Notes under the pieces: generated by a model
Databases searched by the model: none
What the model saw: the letters and a program-made list of their open reading frames with translations, nothing else
What the model was told of the DNA's origin: nothing
Origin: Kribbella aluminosa
GTDB taxonomy: Bacteria; Actinomycetota; Actinomycetes; Propionibacteriales; Kribbellaceae
Direction: 5' to 3'
Length of the DNA: 64,000 bases
Assembly (NCBI RefSeq): GCF_017876295.1
Contig: NZ_JAGINT010000001.1
Location: 930,001-994,000, forward strand
Position numbers and translations under genes: made by a program
Shown: in pieces, positions 36,102 to 44,488 of the stretch
Position numbering within the stretch: position 1 is the first letter of the stretch
Layout of the letters: each line of letters begins with the position of its first letter

Positions 36102-36623
36102 ATGCCCGAAACTGCTGAACTGACCGACCTCGAGACCAAGAGCCTGGGAGAGATCCCGCACCCGTCGCTGCCGCAGGGCTCCAGCATCTACGGCGGCACC
36201 AAGGTGTTCCCGGACTACCAGGCCGAGGACGGCGAGACCTACTTCACCCTCGTGCACGGCATCGCGCACGAGTCCTCGGTGAGCTTCGTCGCGATCCTGC
36301 AGGCGACCCGCGCGCAGCGGAAGGGCTTCGAGTCCGCGATCTACTTCTACGGACCGGGTTCGCTGAACTGCCTGGCCACCCGCGGCTTCCCGACCACCGG
36401 CAACTCGGCCTTCCCCGGCGAGCACAACATCAACGAGTCGCTGAAGACGTTCATGGCCGAGGGCGGCAAGGTCTACTGCTGCCGGTTCGGCCTCTCCCTG
36501 CACGGCGCCCGCGAGGAGGACCTGATCGAGGGCGTCATCCCGACCCACCCGCTGGACGTGCAGGACGCGCTGATCCACTACGCCCGCAAGGGCGCCATCA
36601 TCAACTCGACGTACATGTTCTGA
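36102..36623 (+). CDS. MSMEG_0572/Sll0783-family nitrogen-starvation protein
   Basis: A 173-residue protein of the conserved first member of Nit1C clusters: IPHPSLPQGSSIYGGTKVFPD near the N terminus, HGIAHESSVSFVAILQATRA, and YCCRFGLSLHGAREEDLIEG. The cyanobacterial homologue Sll0783 is linked to nitrogen starvation. Catalytic function is unknown; the small fold and paired cysteines suggest a binding or sensory role. AAGGAG lies upstream of ATG 36102. Confidence 0.9.
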   Translation: MPETAELTDLETKSLGEIPHPSLPQGSSIYGGTKVFPDYQAEDGETYFTLVHGIAHESSVSFVAILQATRAQRKGFESAIYFYGPGSLNCLATRGFPTTGNSAFPGEHNINESLKTFMAEGGKVYCCRFGLSLHGAREEDLIEGVIPTHPLDVQDALIHYARKGAIINSTYMF

Positions 36624-36633
36624 GGGGTTCGTC

Positions 36634-37704
36634 ATGAGCGTTGGCACCGAGGAGTCATTGGCGACCCGGGCCGAGATGGCCGTGTACGGCGTCCAGGTGG
36701 ACGCGCCCGTTCGGCGCAGCAAGGGCGCCGGGCCGAGCGATGACGGGCACCTGGTCGTCGACGGCGCCAACGCCACCCTCCCGATCGTTGCTGACAGCCC
36801 CTATCAGGTCCGGGACGGCGCGGTCTTCCGCAACGGCCTGAACCTCGGCCTGTCGGTGGAGCCGGTCCGCCGGCCGAAGTTCTACGACCTGACCACGGCC
36901 GACGGCGTACCGTACCAACAGATCGCCTTGCTGCACGGCAAGGACGTCCTCGCCACCACCGTCGTCCAGACCTGCATCCGGTACGACGAATCCACCCGCT
37001 GCCGGTTCTGCTCGATCGAAGAGTCGCTCCGGGCCGGCGCGACGATCGCGGCGAAGACGCCGGCCCAGTTGGCCGAGGTCGCCGAGGCGGCGGTCCGGCT
37101 GGACGGTGTCACCCAGATGGTGATGACGACGGGTACGACGACCGGCCGTGATCGTGGCGCCCGCAACCTGGTGCGGTCGGTGAAGGCGGTCCTGGCGGCC
37201 GTACCCGGGCTGCCGATCCAGGTCCAGATCGAGCCACCCGGCGATCTGTCCGTGCTCACGGAGCTCCGCGACGCCGGGGCGACCTCGATCGGCATCCACG
37301 TGGAGTCGCTCGACGACGCCGTACGACGGAAATGGATGCCGGGGAAGTCGACCGTAAGTCTGGCGGAGTACGACGCGGCGTGGGACGAGGCCGTGCGGGT
37401 TTTCGGCCGGAATCGGGTGTCGACGTACCTGCTGATCGGTCTCGGCGAGGACCCGGACGAGCTGGTCGCCGGCGCGGGGCGGTTGATCGAGCGCGGGGTG
37501 TACCCGTTCGTCGTACCGCTGCGGCCGATGCTCGGGACGCTCGCGCGGGCCGATGGGGTGACGGCCCCGGATCCCGCGGTGGTTCGTGACGTGACGTCAC
37601 GGGTCGCTGCGTTGCTCGCGGAGGCGGAGATGCGGGGCGCGGACCAGGGCGCGGGGTGTGCCGCGTGCGGTGCTTGCAGTCTGTTGTCGGCGGCCGGAGC
37701 ATGA
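36634..37704 (+). CDS. MSMEG_0568-family radical SAM protein
   Basis: A 356-residue radical SAM enzyme. The cluster-binding cysteines are Cys114, Cys123 and Cys126 (CX8CX2C), an unusual spacing compared with CX3CX2C. A second motif at the C terminus, Cys342-X2-Cys345-X2-Cys348, could hold an auxiliary iron-sulfur cluster. ATTSIGIHVESLDD and STYLLIGLGEDPDE are barrel segments. Its radical chemistry in this pathway is unknown. The stop codon overlaps the next ATG (ATGA). Confidence 0.9.
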   Translation: MSVGTEESLATRAEMAVYGVQVDAPVRRSKGAGPSDDGHLVVDGANATLPIVADSPYQVRDGAVFRNGLNLGLSVEPVRRPKFYDLTTADGVPYQQIALLHGKDVLATTVVQTCIRYDESTRCRFCSIEESLRAGATIAAKTPAQLAEVAEAAVRLDGVTQMVMTTGTTTGRDRGARNLVRSVKAVLAAVPGLPIQVQIEPPGDLSVLTELRDAGATSIGIHVESLDDAVRRKWMPGKSTVSLAEYDAAWDEAVRVFGRNRVSTYLLIGLGEDPDELVAGAGRLIERGVYPFVVPLRPMLGTLARADGVTAPDPAVVRDVTSRVAALLAEAEMRGADQGAGCAACGACSLLSAAGA

Positions 37705-39155
37705 GTACGACGGTGGTGCAGACAGCAGGCGTGATGCGGGCGGCTGACGTTCGTGCGCTGTTGGGGGAGCCGCCGCCGGCGTTTTTGATCGAGGAGGCGG
37801 ATGCCGCGGCCCGGCAGGCGTACCACCGGCTGAGGCACGCGGCGTTCGTCGAGCAGCAGGGCCTCTTCGACGGGTCCGACCTCGACGAGCGGGACGCCGA
37901 TCCGCGCACCGAGGTACTGGTCGCCCGGACAGCTGACGGGGCGGTGATCGGCGGAGTCCGCCTCGGCCCGGCAACCGCCGGTCCCGACATCGGCTGGTGG
38001 CAGGGCGGCCGCCTCGTCACTGCCGCTGCGTCCGAAGATTCGAGGGCTATCGGCCACACGTCTTCGGACGCAAGCGGTGGCGGGAGGATGCGGCGGCCGG
38101 TTGGGGTGGGGGCGGCGTTGGTGCGGGCGGCGTCTGCGCGGGCCGAGGCGGCGGGTGCGCTTCGGTTTGATGCGACGGTGCAGCTGTCGACCCACCGGTT
38201 CTTCCAGCGGCTGGGGTGGGAGACCGTACGGCCCGTGGAGGCCGCAGGCTCCCCGCATGTGTTGATGCGGTGGCCGATCGGGCGGATCGCGCGGTTGGCC
38301 GAGGCGACCAAGAGTGAGCTGGGCCCTTTGCTGCAAGGGATCGGACCGGCCGGGTTCGTCGGGGACGACGGCGCGCCGGTGCCGGGGAGTGATCTGATCG
38401 CCGCGTGTGACGCGATCCTGCCGTCGATGGTCGAGCGGGATCCGGAGTGGGCCGGCTGGTGCTCGGTGCTGGTCAACGTCAACGACCTGGCCGCGATGGG
38501 GGCCGTACCGATCGGTCTGCTCGACGCGCTCGGTGCCCGGGACGGAACGGAGGCGGCCCGGGTGCTGGCCGGGCTGAAACGTGCGGCCAAGGCGTACGGC
38601 GTACCCATTCTCGGCGGGCACACGCAGCTGGGTGTGCCGGCGGCGTTGAGTGTGACCGCGCTCGGCCGGACCACGCATCCGGTCGCCGGTGGAGGCGGAC
38701 GGCCAGGGCAGCGTCTCAGGCTGACCGCGGACCTCGGTGGTGGTTGGCGGCCTGGTTATGCGGGACGGCAGTGGGACTCGACCAGTCGTCGACGACCGGA
38801 GGAGCTGCGCACGATGGTGGCCGCGGTCGGCAAGGCCCGACCGTCGGCGGCGAAGGATGTGTCGATGGCGGGCATCGCCGGGACGCTGGGCATGCTGGCG
38901 GAGGCGAGCGGTTGCGGAGCGGTGCTTGACGTCGCCGACGTACCGAAGCCCGAGGCGGCGTCGATGGGGGACTGGCTCACTTGCTTCCCCGGCTTCGCGA
39001 TGCTCACCGCAGGTCCGCAAGAGCTCGACGCCGGGCCCGCCGTGGGTGCGGTGTGCGGCGAACTGACCGCAGGACAAGGCGTGGTACTGCGTTGGCCGGA
39101 CGGAGACGTCACCGAGGCGCTGAGCGCCGGCGTGACCGGGATGGGAGCAGCATGA
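37701..39155 (+). CDS. MSMEG_0567/Sll0787-family GNAT - AIR synthase fusion
   Basis: A 484-residue fusion. Residues about 30-195 are a GNAT acetyltransferase (YHRLRHAAFVEQQGLF, then GVGAALVRAAS as the acetyl-CoA loop and FFQRLGWE). Residues about 205-484 are a PurM/AIR synthase-like ATP domain (DAILPSMVERDPEWAGWCSV, NVNDLAAMGAVPIGLLDAL, VPILGGHTQLG). The combined protein may acylate and phosphorylate or amidate the cluster metabolite. About 25 extra residues, coded by an inverted repeat, lie just before the acetyl-CoA loop. It overlaps both neighbours by four bases. Confidence 0.88.
   Translation: MSTTVVQTAGVMRAADVRALLGEPPPAFLIEEADAAARQAYHRLRHAAFVEQQGLFDGSDLDERDADPRTEVLVARTADGAVIGGVRLGPATAGPDIGWWQGGRLVTAAASEDSRAIGHTSSDASGGGRMRRPVGVGAALVRAASARAEAAGALRFDATVQLSTHRFFQRLGWETVRPVEAAGSPHVLMRWPIGRIARLAEATKSELGPLLQGIGPAGFVGDDGAPVPGSDLIAACDAILPSMVERDPEWAGWCSVLVNVNDLAAMGAVPIGLLDALGARDGTEAARVLAGLKRAAKAYGVPILGGHTQLGVPAALSVTALGRTTHPVAGGGGRPGQRLRLTADLGGGWRPGYAGRQWDSTSRRRPEELRTMVAAVGKARPSAAKDVSMAGIAGTLGMLAEASGCGAVLDVADVPKPEAASMGDWLTCFPGFAMLTAGPQELDAGPAVGAVCGELTAGQGVVLRWPDGDVTEALSAGVTGMGAA
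38027..38072 (+). repeat. In-frame inverted repeat inside the GNAT domain
   Basis: TGCGTCCGAAGA at 38027-38038 is perfectly complementary to TCTTCGGACGCA at 38061-38072, with a 22-base loop. With one bulge the pairing extends into CCGC/GCGG. It codes for a serine-rich insertion (SEDSRAIGHTSSDAS) immediately before the acetyl-CoA-binding loop. Confidence 0.65.
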
Positions 39156-39988
39156 CGCTCAGGATGGCGGCCGTGGCCGCGAGCTTCGGCCGGGACCTGG
39201 AGGCCGACTTCGCCAAGGTCGAGGCGCTGATCGGCGAGGCCCGCGACGCCGGGGTGAAACTCCTCGCGCTTCCGGAGGGTGCTCTCGGCGGTTACCTGCT
39301 CAGCCTCGACGGTACGGCGGAACCGCCGCCGGCGTTCACCGTCGACGGACCCGAGATCGCCCGCCTCGCGCAGTTGGCCGGCGACCTGGTCGTCACCGCC
39401 GGGTACGCCGAGGCCGACGACGGACTGATCTACAACAGCGCGGTCTGCGTCACGGGTGACGGCGTACTCGGACATCACCGCAAGGTCCATCAGCCGTTGC
39501 GGGAGGACGAGCACTACGCGGCCGGTGACCGGTTCGAGGCGTTCGACACCCCGATCGGGCGGCTCGGCCTGATGATCTGTTACGACAAGGCGTTCCCGGA
39601 GGCGGCGCGAACCCTCGCGCTGGACGGGGCCCAGATCATCGTCTGTATGTCGGCCTGGCCGGGCGCGCGGACGAACCCGGATCCGGATCTGGCCAAGGAC
39701 CGCTGGAAGCGCCGGTTCGATCTGTTCGACCGGGCGAGGGCCCTGGAGAACCAGGTGGTCTGGCTGTCGGCCAACCAGTCCGGGATGTTCGGCTCGCTGC
39801 GGTTCGTCGCGAGCGCCAAGGTGGTCGACCCGGGCGGCGACGTCCTCGCGGACACCGGCGTGACCGAGGGAGTGGCGATCGCCGAACTCGACGTACAGCA
39901 GGCGCTGGAGCTCGCCCGGCGGTCGATGGGACACCTGCGGGATCGACGGCCGGAGACGTACGGATCACCTGAGCTGGCGACGGTCTGA
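39152..39988 (+). CDS. Nitrilase-family hydrolase, catalytic triad intact
   Basis: A 278-residue carbon-nitrogen hydrolase of the Nit1 branch. The triad is Glu42 (LPEGALGG), Lys111 (HRKVHQP) and Cys143 (MICYDKAFPE). It would hydrolyse a nitrile or amide. ATG 39152 overlaps the stop of the GNAT-AIRS gene (ATGA). A paralogue with a broken triad follows after 2 bp. Related Nit1C nitrilases have been tied to cyanide assimilation and growth on simple nitrogen sources, but the natural substrate is unsettled. Confidence 0.92.
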   Translation: MTLRMAAVAASFGRDLEADFAKVEALIGEARDAGVKLLALPEGALGGYLLSLDGTAEPPPAFTVDGPEIARLAQLAGDLVVTAGYAEADDGLIYNSAVCVTGDGVLGHHRKVHQPLREDEHYAAGDRFEAFDTPIGRLGLMICYDKAFPEAARTLALDGAQIIVCMSAWPGARTNPDPDLAKDRWKRRFDLFDRARALENQVVWLSANQSGMFGSLRFVASAKVVDPGGDVLADTGVTEGVAIAELDVQQALELARRSMGHLRDRRPETYGSPELATV

Positions 39989-39990
39989 CA

Positions 39991-40806
39991 GTGCTCAGGA
40001 TCGGCGCGGTGGCGGCGGGGTTCACCCGGGACCTGGAGTTCGACCTGTCCCGGGTGGAGGCCCTGATCCGGCACGGCCATCGCGAGCAGACCCGGCTGCT
40101 GGTGCTTCCGGACGCGGCGCTCGGCGGTTACCTGACCGATCTGAGCAACCCGGCGCTCGACGACCTGCCGCCCGCGCTCGCCCTCGACGATCCGCTGATC
40201 GCCAAGGTGATCGCGATGGCCGGCGAGATGGTCGTGTGCTTCGGCTTCTGCGAGGCGGACGGGTCACGGCGCTACAACACCGCTCTGTGTGTCACCGGTG
40301 ACGGCATCCTCGGCAAGCATCGCAAGGTGCACCAGCCACCGGGTGAACGGGCGATCTATGCCGCCGGCAACGAATTCGCCGCGTTCGACACCCCGGTCGG
40401 CCGGGTCGGCATGATGATCGACTACGACAAGACGTTCCCGGAGGCGGCCCGGACGCTCGCGGTCGACGGCGCGGACGTGATCGCTTGCCTGTGCGCGTGG
40501 CCGACCAGCATCACCAACCGGGCACCGCGGATGAACGAGGACCGCCAGTCGCGGCTGTTCGACCTCTACGACCGGTCCCGCGCGGCCGAAAACCAGGTCG
40601 TGCTGGTCTCGTCCAACCTGACCGGCTCGATCGGCGGCCTGCGGTTCCTCGGTCAGTCCAAGGTGGTCGGCCCGGGCGGGGACATCGTCGCCCGCACCTG
40701 GTCGAAGGCCGGGATCGCGATCGCGGACGTCGACGTACGGGCCGAGATCGAGACCGCCCGCCGGGTCCTGCACCACCTCGACGAACGCCGCCCGGAGGTC
40801 TACTGA
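39991..40806 (+). CDS. Nitrilase-like pseudoenzyme (Glu and Cys replaced by Asp)
   Basis: A 271-residue paralogue of the upstream nitrilase, colinear along its length (HRKVHQP, AAGNEFAAFDTPVGR, FPEAARTLAVDGAD). The catalytic glutamate is Asp41 (LPDAALGG) and the nucleophilic cysteine is Asp144 (MMIDYDKTFPE); Lys112 remains. Without the cysteine it cannot form the thioimidate intermediate, so it should not be a nitrilase. The frame is otherwise intact, and the gene is coupled on both sides (GTG 2 bp after the previous stop, TGATG into the next), which argues for a retained role, perhaps as a partner subunit in a nitrilase oligomer. Confidence 0.88.
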   Translation: MLRIGAVAAGFTRDLEFDLSRVEALIRHGHREQTRLLVLPDAALGGYLTDLSNPALDDLPPALALDDPLIAKVIAMAGEMVVCFGFCEADGSRRYNTALCVTGDGILGKHRKVHQPPGERAIYAAGNEFAAFDTPVGRVGMMIDYDKTFPEAARTLAVDGADVIACLCAWPTSITNRAPRMNEDRQSRLFDLYDRSRAAENQVVLVSSNLTGSIGGLRFLGQSKVVGPGGDIVARTWSKAGIAIADVDVRAEIETARRVLHHLDERRPEVY

Positions 40807-41879
40807 TGCGGATCGCCTTGCTCAGCTACTCGACCAAACCGCGCGGCGGCGTCGTGCACACGCTCTACCTGGCGGAGGCGCTGGCCGCCGCCGGCGCAGA
40901 CGTCACGGTGTGGTCCCTGGCGCGTGGTGGCGACGAGGGATTCTTCCGGCCCGTCGACCCGCGGGTCCGGTTGTCGTTGGTCCCGTTCCCCGACCGGCCC
41001 GATGAGGGCGTCGGTGCACGCATCCTCCGGTCGATCTCCGTACTGCGGGATGCGTTCGACGGATCGCAGTACGACGTCGTGCACGCGCAGGACTGCATCA
41101 GCGCGAACGCGGCCGGCCGATGCGTCCGGACCGTGCATCACCTCGACCACTTCACCACCCCGGAGCTGGCCGCCTGCCACGAGCGGGCGATCGTCGAGCC
41201 GTACGCACAGGTCTGCGTGTCCACGGCGGTCGCCGCCGAGCTGCTGGCCGGATGGGGGCTCAAGGCAACAGTTATCCCGAACGGGGTGGACGCCGCCCGG
41301 TTTGCGGCGGCGGCCGCTTCGGACGCCGCCGCCACGGCGGCCCGCGAAGCCTGGCGCGCCAGGCTCGGACGCTACGTCCTCACGGTCGGCGGGATCGAAC
41401 CCCGCAAAGGTTCGCTCGACCTGCTCGAAGCCGCCGCGGGTCTCGACGGCACGCCCTTGGTGATCGCGGGTGGCGAGACCCTGTTCGACTACCGCGCCTA
41501 CCGGGCTGCGTGGGACGCCCGCGCCGCCGAACTCGGTATCGCTCCGGTGGTGCTCGGGCCGGTCGACGACGCGGAGCTCCCGGCCCTGGTCGCAGGCGCC
41601 GAGGCTTTCGCTTTTCCCTCTGTCGCAGAAGGTTTCGGCCTGGCCCCGTTGGAGGCCCTCGCAGCGGGAGTGCCCCTGGTGGTCTCGGACCTCCCGGTCT
41701 TCCGCGAGATCCTGGGCGACGCCGCGACGTACGCGACGGGTCCAGCCGCCTTGGCGGCCGGGCTGCGTACGGCGATGACCGACCGCAGCCGGGTAGACCT
41801 CGGCCGCGTCGTCGCCGCGACGTACACCTGGGAAGCCGCCGCGGCCGCGCACCTGGACTTCTACTCGACCCTCAGCTGA
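40806..41879 (+). CDS. MSMEG_0565-family glycosyltransferase (GT4-like)
   Basis: A 357-residue GT-B glycosyltransferase, last gene of the cluster. Visible are the N-terminal LLSYSTKPRGGVVHTLYLAEAL, the nucleotide-sugar domain with VGGIEPRKGSLDLLEA and the E-X7-E motif region in SVAEGFGLAPLEALAAG. It would attach a sugar to the cluster product. ATG 40806 shares a base with the previous stop codon. The last 19 bp overlap the convergent MFS gene. Confidence 0.9.
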   Translation: MRIALLSYSTKPRGGVVHTLYLAEALAAAGADVTVWSLARGGDEGFFRPVDPRVRLSLVPFPDRPDEGVGARILRSISVLRDAFDGSQYDVVHAQDCISANAAGRCVRTVHHLDHFTTPELAACHERAIVEPYAQVCVSTAVAAELLAGWGLKATVIPNGVDAARFAAAAASDAAATAAREAWRARLGRYVLTVGGIEPRKGSLDLLEAAAGLDGTPLVIAGGETLFDYRAYRAAWDARAAELGIAPVVLGPVDDAELPALVAGAEAFAFPSVAEGFGLAPLEALAAGVPLVVSDLPVFREILGDAATYATGPAALAAGLRTAMTDRSRVDLGRVVAATYTWEAAAAAHLDFYSTLS

Positions 41880-43039
41880 GGGGTTGCCCGGATCATGGTG
41901 AGCAAGGAGCCCACTCCGAACAGCCCGCCGAGGATGCACACGCCGGTCCAGCCGGCGCGTTCGTACAGCGCGGTCGACGCGATCGCGCCCAGGCCGCTGC
42001 CCAGCGAGTAGAACACCATGTACCCACCGATCAGCCGGCTGCCCGCGTCAGGTCGGTAGATCATGCTCTGGTTGGTGACATGGATCGCCTGGACGGCGAG
42101 GTCGAGCAGCACCGCTCCGATCGCCAACGCCACCAGGGTGTACGGCGTCCACGCGGTGACCAGCCAACTGGTTGCCAACAGCACCGAAGCGAGCATGGTC
42201 ACGAGCCGGCCGTGACCGCGGTCGGCCAGTCGTCCGGCCGGTCCGGCAGCGAACGCCCCGGCAGCGCCGATCAGGCCAAAGACACCGATCTCGGCGTGCG
42301 ACAGGCCGCGTTCGGTGAGCGGCAGGGCGATCGAGGTCCACAACGTGCTGAACGACGCGAAGATGAAGAAGGCGCGGACCGCACTCTCCCGGAACATCGG
42401 CTCCCGCCACAGGGTGATGGTCGACCGCAGTACGACGCCGTACGTGAGGCCGACGTCCGACGGCGTCGCGGATCGACCCGACCGCAGCCCGCGCCCCGCT
42501 CGGGCCACGCACAGGACAATTCCCACGCAGACGGCAGAAGCGGTCAGGTAGACGGCCCGCCAGCCCGCGAGGTCGGTGAGGATGCCGGACGTGGTTCTCG
42601 CCAGGAGGATGCCCAGGACGATGCCGGTGGTGATGGTGCCGACGGTGCGCCCACGTTGGACGGGATCGCTCAGCGCCGCGCCGTACGCGACGAGCGACTG
42701 GGTGACGACAGCCAGCGCGCCGACCGACGCGAGGCCGACGAGGAGCATGGCGGCGTTCTGTGCGAGACCGGTGACCAGCAGTGCGACGGCCAACAGCGCG
42801 AACTGCAGCCGGATCAGCCGGCGCCGGTCGAGGAGATCGCCCAACGGCACCAGGAACAACAGCCCGAGGGCGTATCCCGCTTGCGTGACGGTGACGAACA
42901 CGCCGACCGTCCCGGCCGCGATCCCGAGCTCCTGGCCGATCGTGACGAGCAGCGGCTGGGCGAAGTACACGGTGGCGACCGCGACACCGGCGGCCACGGC
43001 GAGCAGCAGGCGGCCACGGACAGAGATTGTTGGTTGCAT
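41861..43039 (-). CDS. MFS transporter (drug exporter type)
   Basis: A 392-residue 12-TM major facilitator: FAQPLLVTIGQELG in TM1-2, motif A LGDLLDRRRLIRL, and AAGPAGRLADRGHGRLV in the second half. It resembles sugar/drug exporters such as YfcJ/NepI. ATG 43039 lies inside the shared operator with the divergent HxlR gene. Substrate unknown. Confidence 0.88.
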   Translation of the reverse strand: MQPTISVRGRLLLAVAAGVAVATVYFAQPLLVTIGQELGIAAGTVGVFVTVTQAGYALGLLFLVPLGDLLDRRRLIRLQFALLAVALLVTGLAQNAAMLLVGLASVGALAVVTQSLVAYGAALSDPVQRGRTVGTITTGIVLGILLARTTSGILTDLAGWRAVYLTASAVCVGIVLCVARAGRGLRSGRSATPSDVGLTYGVVLRSTITLWREPMFRESAVRAFFIFASFSTLWTSIALPLTERGLSHAEIGVFGLIGAAGAFAAGPAGRLADRGHGRLVTMLASVLLATSWLVTAWTPYTLVALAIGAVLLDLAVQAIHVTNQSMIYRPDAGSRLIGGYMVFYSLGSGLGAIASTALYERAGWTGVCILGGLFGVGSLLTMIRATPQLRVE

Positions 43040-43078
43040 CTTGCTACCGTAAAAGGAATTGGTAGCATGATGCAACCA
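43031..43078. promoter_or_regulatory. Large HxlR operator between divergent MFS and regulator
   Basis: TGGTTGCATCTTGCTACC (43031-43048) and GGTAGCATGATGCAACCA (43061-43078) are 18-bp inverted arms with a single mismatch and a 12-bp spacer. The left arm includes the MFS start codon, so binding would block both transcription and the start region. Confidence 0.75.
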
Positions 43079-43089
43079 GGAGGTGTGGG

Positions 43090-43530
43090 ATGGTCAAACG
43101 GACCAGGTTCGACGGTGAGAGCTGCCCGGTCGCACGGTCGGTGGACGCGGTCGGCGACTGGTGGTCGTTGCTGATCGTGCAGGACGCGTTCGACGGCAGC
43201 CGCCGGTTCGGTGACTTCCAGCGCAGCCTGGGGGTGGCCAAGAACATCCTCAGCGCGCGCCTGCGGGCGCTGGTCGACAGCGGGATCCTCGAGCAGGTTC
43301 CGGCCGGGGCGCGTCACGAGTACGTGCTGACGCCCAAGGGTGAGGCTCTGTTCCCGGTCGTCGTGGCGCTACGGCAGTGGGGCGAGGCGTTCGCCTTCGA
43401 CGCGAACGAACCCCACTCACAACTACTCGACCGCCGCGACCGGCAACCCCTCCGCCCCCTCGAAGTCCACGCCGCCGACGGCCGCCTGCTCACCTCCGCC
43501 GACACAGAGGTACGCAAAGAGCTCAGCTGA
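43090..43530 (+). CDS. HxlR-family regulator
   Basis: A 146-residue winged-helix HxlR regulator with the family core CPVARSVDAVGDWWSLLIV, FGDFQRSLGVAKNILSARL and YVLTPKGEALFPVV. The cysteine at about residue 12 could be redox-active, as in some HxlR proteins. It is divergent from the MFS gene and overlaps the convergent LysR gene by 8 bp. Confidence 0.92.
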   Translation: MVKRTRFDGESCPVARSVDAVGDWWSLLIVQDAFDGSRRFGDFQRSLGVAKNILSARLRALVDSGILEQVPAGARHEYVLTPKGEALFPVVVALRQWGEAFAFDANEPHSQLLDRRDRQPLRPLEVHAADGRLLTSADTEVRKELS

Positions 43531-44398
43531 GGTGCTCCGCGAAGGCGCGGATGGACGGGGTCTCCTCGCCGCGGCGCCAGACGAGGGCGAGGGCGGAGTC
43601 CGGGAAGCCTGTCAGTGGGACGGTGGTGATGTCGGCGCGGTGGTTGTTGGCGGCGGTGGATTCGCAGATCAGCATCGCGCCGCGGTCGGCGGCGATCAGT
43701 GACAGGCCCTCCTGCAGCGTGGCGACCTCGGGACCGCGATGGATGAGCGCGCCGGCCGGGGTCTGGGTCGGCGCCTGGGCCTGGCGCCAGTACCCGGGCG
43801 CCGGGCCGGAGTATGCGATCAGGGTTTCGCCTGCCAGTTCCTCGGCGTCGATCGAGGTCCGCGCGGCCAAGCGATGGCGTTGTGAGACGGCGAGCGTCTG
43901 CGGGTGACGTGAGAAGACCGGGCCGACGACCAGATCGTCCTCGGCGACCGGCAGCAGTACGACGGCCGCGTCGATCATTCGGCGACGGAGTCCGCCGGAC
44001 GGGTCGTTCAGGGGGAGTTCGCAGACGTTGATCAGGCAGTTCGGATTACGCGACTGGAACGCCGACACCGCCCGGAGGATCTCGTCGCTCGCCGCACCCT
44101 GGAACCCGATCCGGAGCGTGCCTTTGACGGCGGCGGCGTACTGGCGGGCATTCTCGACCACGCGCTCCAGCGCTGCGTACGCCGGCCGCAGCGAGGTCAG
44201 GAACTCCTTGCCCAGCGGCGTCAGGGCCACCCGCCGGCTGGTCCGCTCGAACAACGGGCCGCCGATCCGCCGTTCGAGCGACTGCAGCAGTTGGCTGACC
44301 CGGCTTTGCGACAGGTAGAGCCGCTCCGCGGTACGCCCGAAGTGCAGCTCCTCGGACAGCACCAGGAAGCACTCCAGTTCGCGGACGTCGAGCGCCAC
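43523..44398 (-). CDS. LysR-family regulator
   Basis: A 291-residue LysR regulator: N-terminal HTH (LHFGRTAERLYLSQSRVSQL) and a periplasmic-binding-like effector domain (TLRIGFQGAASDEILRA). GTG 44398 follows AAGGGG. It is divergent from an MFS transporter and a T-N11-A palindrome lies between the two, so it probably controls that transporter. Confidence 0.9.
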   Translation of the reverse strand: MALDVRELECFLVLSEELHFGRTAERLYLSQSRVSQLLQSLERRIGGPLFERTSRRVALTPLGKEFLTSLRPAYAALERVVENARQYAAAVKGTLRIGFQGAASDEILRAVSAFQSRNPNCLINVCELPLNDPSGGLRRRMIDAAVVLLPVAEDDLVVGPVFSRHPQTLAVSQRHRLAARTSIDAEELAGETLIAYSGPAPGYWRQAQAPTQTPAGALIHRGPEVATLQEGLSLIAADRGAMLICESTAANNHRADITTVPLTGFPDSALALVWRRGEETPSIRAFAEHLS

Positions 44399-44416
44399 GT
44401 CGCACCCCTTCGATCG

Positions 44417-44431
44417 ATTAGCCCTACTAAT
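44417..44431. promoter_or_regulatory. LysR T-N11-A box
   Basis: ATTAG-CCCTA-CTAAT is a perfect inverted repeat (arms of 5, spacer 5) containing T-N11-A at 44418-44430. It is 19 bp upstream of the LysR start and 58 bp upstream of the MFS start. Confidence 0.65.
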
Positions 44432-44488
44432 ACAAGCATCACCAGATCGTCGTTGTTCCACACCGCTCTCCGGCCGCTCACTGGTGAC

